A stretch of DNA of 14,963 nucleotides from Halieaceae bacterium UBA4438 (GTDB lineage: Bacteria > Pseudomonadota > Gammaproteobacteria > Pseudomonadales > Halieaceae). The stretch lies in the NCBI GenBank assembly GCA_002390485.1, contig DGPO01000106.1, forward strand, positions 3,929 to 18,891. Direction: 5' to 3'. Each line of letters begins with the position of its first letter. The first letter of the stretch is position 1. A model generated the notes under the pieces. That model was not told where the DNA came from and made no database searches. It was given only the letters and a program-made list of their open reading frames with translations. Below are positions 14,158 to 14,963 of the stretch, one piece after another. Position numbers and translations under genes: made by a program.

Positions 14158-14817
14158 TTGGACCTCATAGAGTTACGACGTAAACAAACGTTGCCGCCGG
14201 TAGACGCGGCGCTTCCAGGTCGTGATGCGCCTATGGCTGTGACCCACGATCACACAGTCTTGAAGACACCTTTGTCAGGACCTTTTCCGGCACATCTAGA
14301 ACAGGCAATGTTTGGCCTGGGTTGCTTTTGGGGAGCTGAGCGTATTTTTTGGACACTGCCGGGTGTGTACACAACGGCGGTCGGCTACGCCGCAGGGATC
14401 ACACCGAACCCGACCTATTACGAAGTCTGCACTGGGCAAACAGGACATAACGAGGTGGTATTGGTTGTTTTCGACCCGACCCAAACCAGCTATGCGGCCC
14501 TTCTTGCCGTGTTTTGGGAGAGCCATGACCCAACCCAAGGAATGCGACAGGGTAACGATTTTGGTACACAGTACCGCTCGGGTATTTACACTTATTCAGA
14601 GGCTCAGACTGAGGCGGCAACCCTGAGTGCTGATGCTTATAACCACCGTCTCAATGCGGCCGGGTTTGGCCGGATTACGACAGAGATCAGCGACGCGTCT
14701 GAGTTTTACTACGCGGAGGATCACCACCAGCAATACCTCGATAAAAACCCTCAGGGTTATTGTGGGATCAGTGGTACTGGAGTGACCTGCGCCATTGGGA
14801 CGGGCGTGCTCGCCTAG
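14158..14817 (+). CDS. msrA: Peptide methionine sulfoxide reductase MsrA
   Basis: MsrA reduces the S-epimer of methionine sulfoxide in proteins, repairing oxidative damage in the cytoplasm with thioredoxin as reductant. The product is 219 aa. The catalytic C56 lies in [10 protein letters not shown] with the conserved Glu61, and [14 protein letters not shown] follows. Recycling cysteines are C202 (GYCG) and C211 (GTGVTC), as in three-cysteine E. coli and Pseudomonas Msr[20 protein letters not shown] is highly typical. The N-terminal extension of about 50 residues ([14 protein letters not shown]) matches the Pseudomonas/E. coli long form, supporting the rare TTG start at 14158. That start has AGGGGA at 14146-14151, six bases upstream. 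The nearby ATG at 14151 is in another frame and gives only ten codons. There is no signal peptide. The stop codon overlaps that of rsmE. Confidence 0.96.
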   Translation: MDLIELRRKQTLPPVDAALPGRDAPMAVTHDHTVLKTPLSGPFPAHLEQAMFGLGCFWGAERIFWTLPGVYTTAVGYAAGITPNPTYYEVCTGQTGHNEVVLVVFDPTQTSYAALLAVFWESHDPTQGMRQGNDFGTQYRSGIYTYSEAQTEAATLSADAYNHRLNAAGFGRITTEISDASEFYYAEDHHQQYLDKNPQGYCGISGTGVTCAIGTGVLA

Positions 14818-14963
14818 CCCAGTTCTCTGGCCAGTACGGCACAGACGGCCGTATCGACGCTCAAAATTCGATCGCCAAGACTCACCAGGGTGGCGCCCAT
14901 GTCTTGGGCAAGTGCCACCTCGTAGTCTATGAATCCGCCTTCAGGGCCAATGAGCAGCGCACG
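14814..14963 (-). CDS. rsmE: 16S rRNA (uracil-1498-N3) methyltransferase RsmE, C-terminal part
   Basis: RsmE methylates U1498 of 16S rRNA and is a SPOUT-fold enzyme. Only the last 49 codons are in the window: [19 protein letters not shown], then [28 protein letters not shown] and TAG (complement at 14814-14816). LIGPEGG and LG-x-RIL-x-x-x-TA are the SAM-binding knot motifs of the family. The usual RIL-R-T-E-TA is here RIL-S-V-D-TA, a modest departure. The stop codon shares two bases with the msrA stop (14815-14817) on the opposite strand, so the genes are tail-to-tail with no room for a terminator. The 5' part is beyond the right edge. Confidence 0.9.
   Translation of the reverse strand, partial: RALLIGPEGGFIDYEVALAQDMGATLVSLGDRILSVDTAVCAVLARELG

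Noticed and set aside
13890..14183. Plus-strand 97-codon frame across the divergent region
   Set aside because: It is antisense to the 66-aa gene and crosses both promoters. Its only well-placed ATG (14151) yields ten codons and competes with the better-supported msrA TTG start.

Overview
The window is a gene-dense stretch (about 55% GC by eye) of a Gram-negative chromosome. Evidence for this is a type II secretion (T2SS) gene run, signal-peptide-bearing envelope proteins, HtpX, a DegS/DegP-type protease, a Pseudomonas-like MsrA with an N-terminal extension, and RsmE. Two Na+-coupled amino-acid symporters suggest a marine or other sodium-rich gammaproteobacterium. Something like the OM60/NOR5 (Halieaceae) group would fit, but that assignment is only an impression. 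There are no RNA genes, insertion sequences, CRISPR arrays or phage genes, and no gap over 300 bases.

Left part (1-4975, + strand): the distal half of a T2SS operon in canonical order, gspH (cut by the window edge), gspI, gspJ, gspK, gspL, gspM, gspN. The pseudopilin genes overlap one another. The only real gap lies between gspK and gspL, and an unannotated 22-codon frame fills it exactly. The products are the minor pseudopilins H, I, J and K, the inner-membrane assembly proteins L and M, and the accessory protein N.

Middle (5029-10036, + strand): an exported serine hydrolase of the beta-lactamase/NylB-like fold, a neurotransmitter:sodium symporter (NSS) and an alanine/glycine:cation symporter (AGCS) are packed 3 bases apart. 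This looks like a small hydrolyse-and-import unit. After a 124-base gap with two inverted repeats comes a classical short-chain dehydrogenase.

Right part (14020-10048, - strand): a six-gene run of a 66-aa unknown, a VWA-domain protein, a membrane-anchored J-domain protein of Pam18/TIM14 type, a 96-aa unknown, the membrane metalloprotease HtpX and a one-PDZ Deg protease. A sequence matching a sigma-E (RpoE) promoter precedes the first gene. A sequence matching a sigma-32 promoter sits in front of htpX. Together these suggest an envelope protein-quality-control operon with two stress inputs. The VWA, J-domain and small-protein part is poorly characterised and is the most interesting item in the window.

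Far right: msrA (+) is divergent from the stress operon. It ends by sharing bases of its stop codon with the stop codon of rsmE (-), which runs off the right edge.
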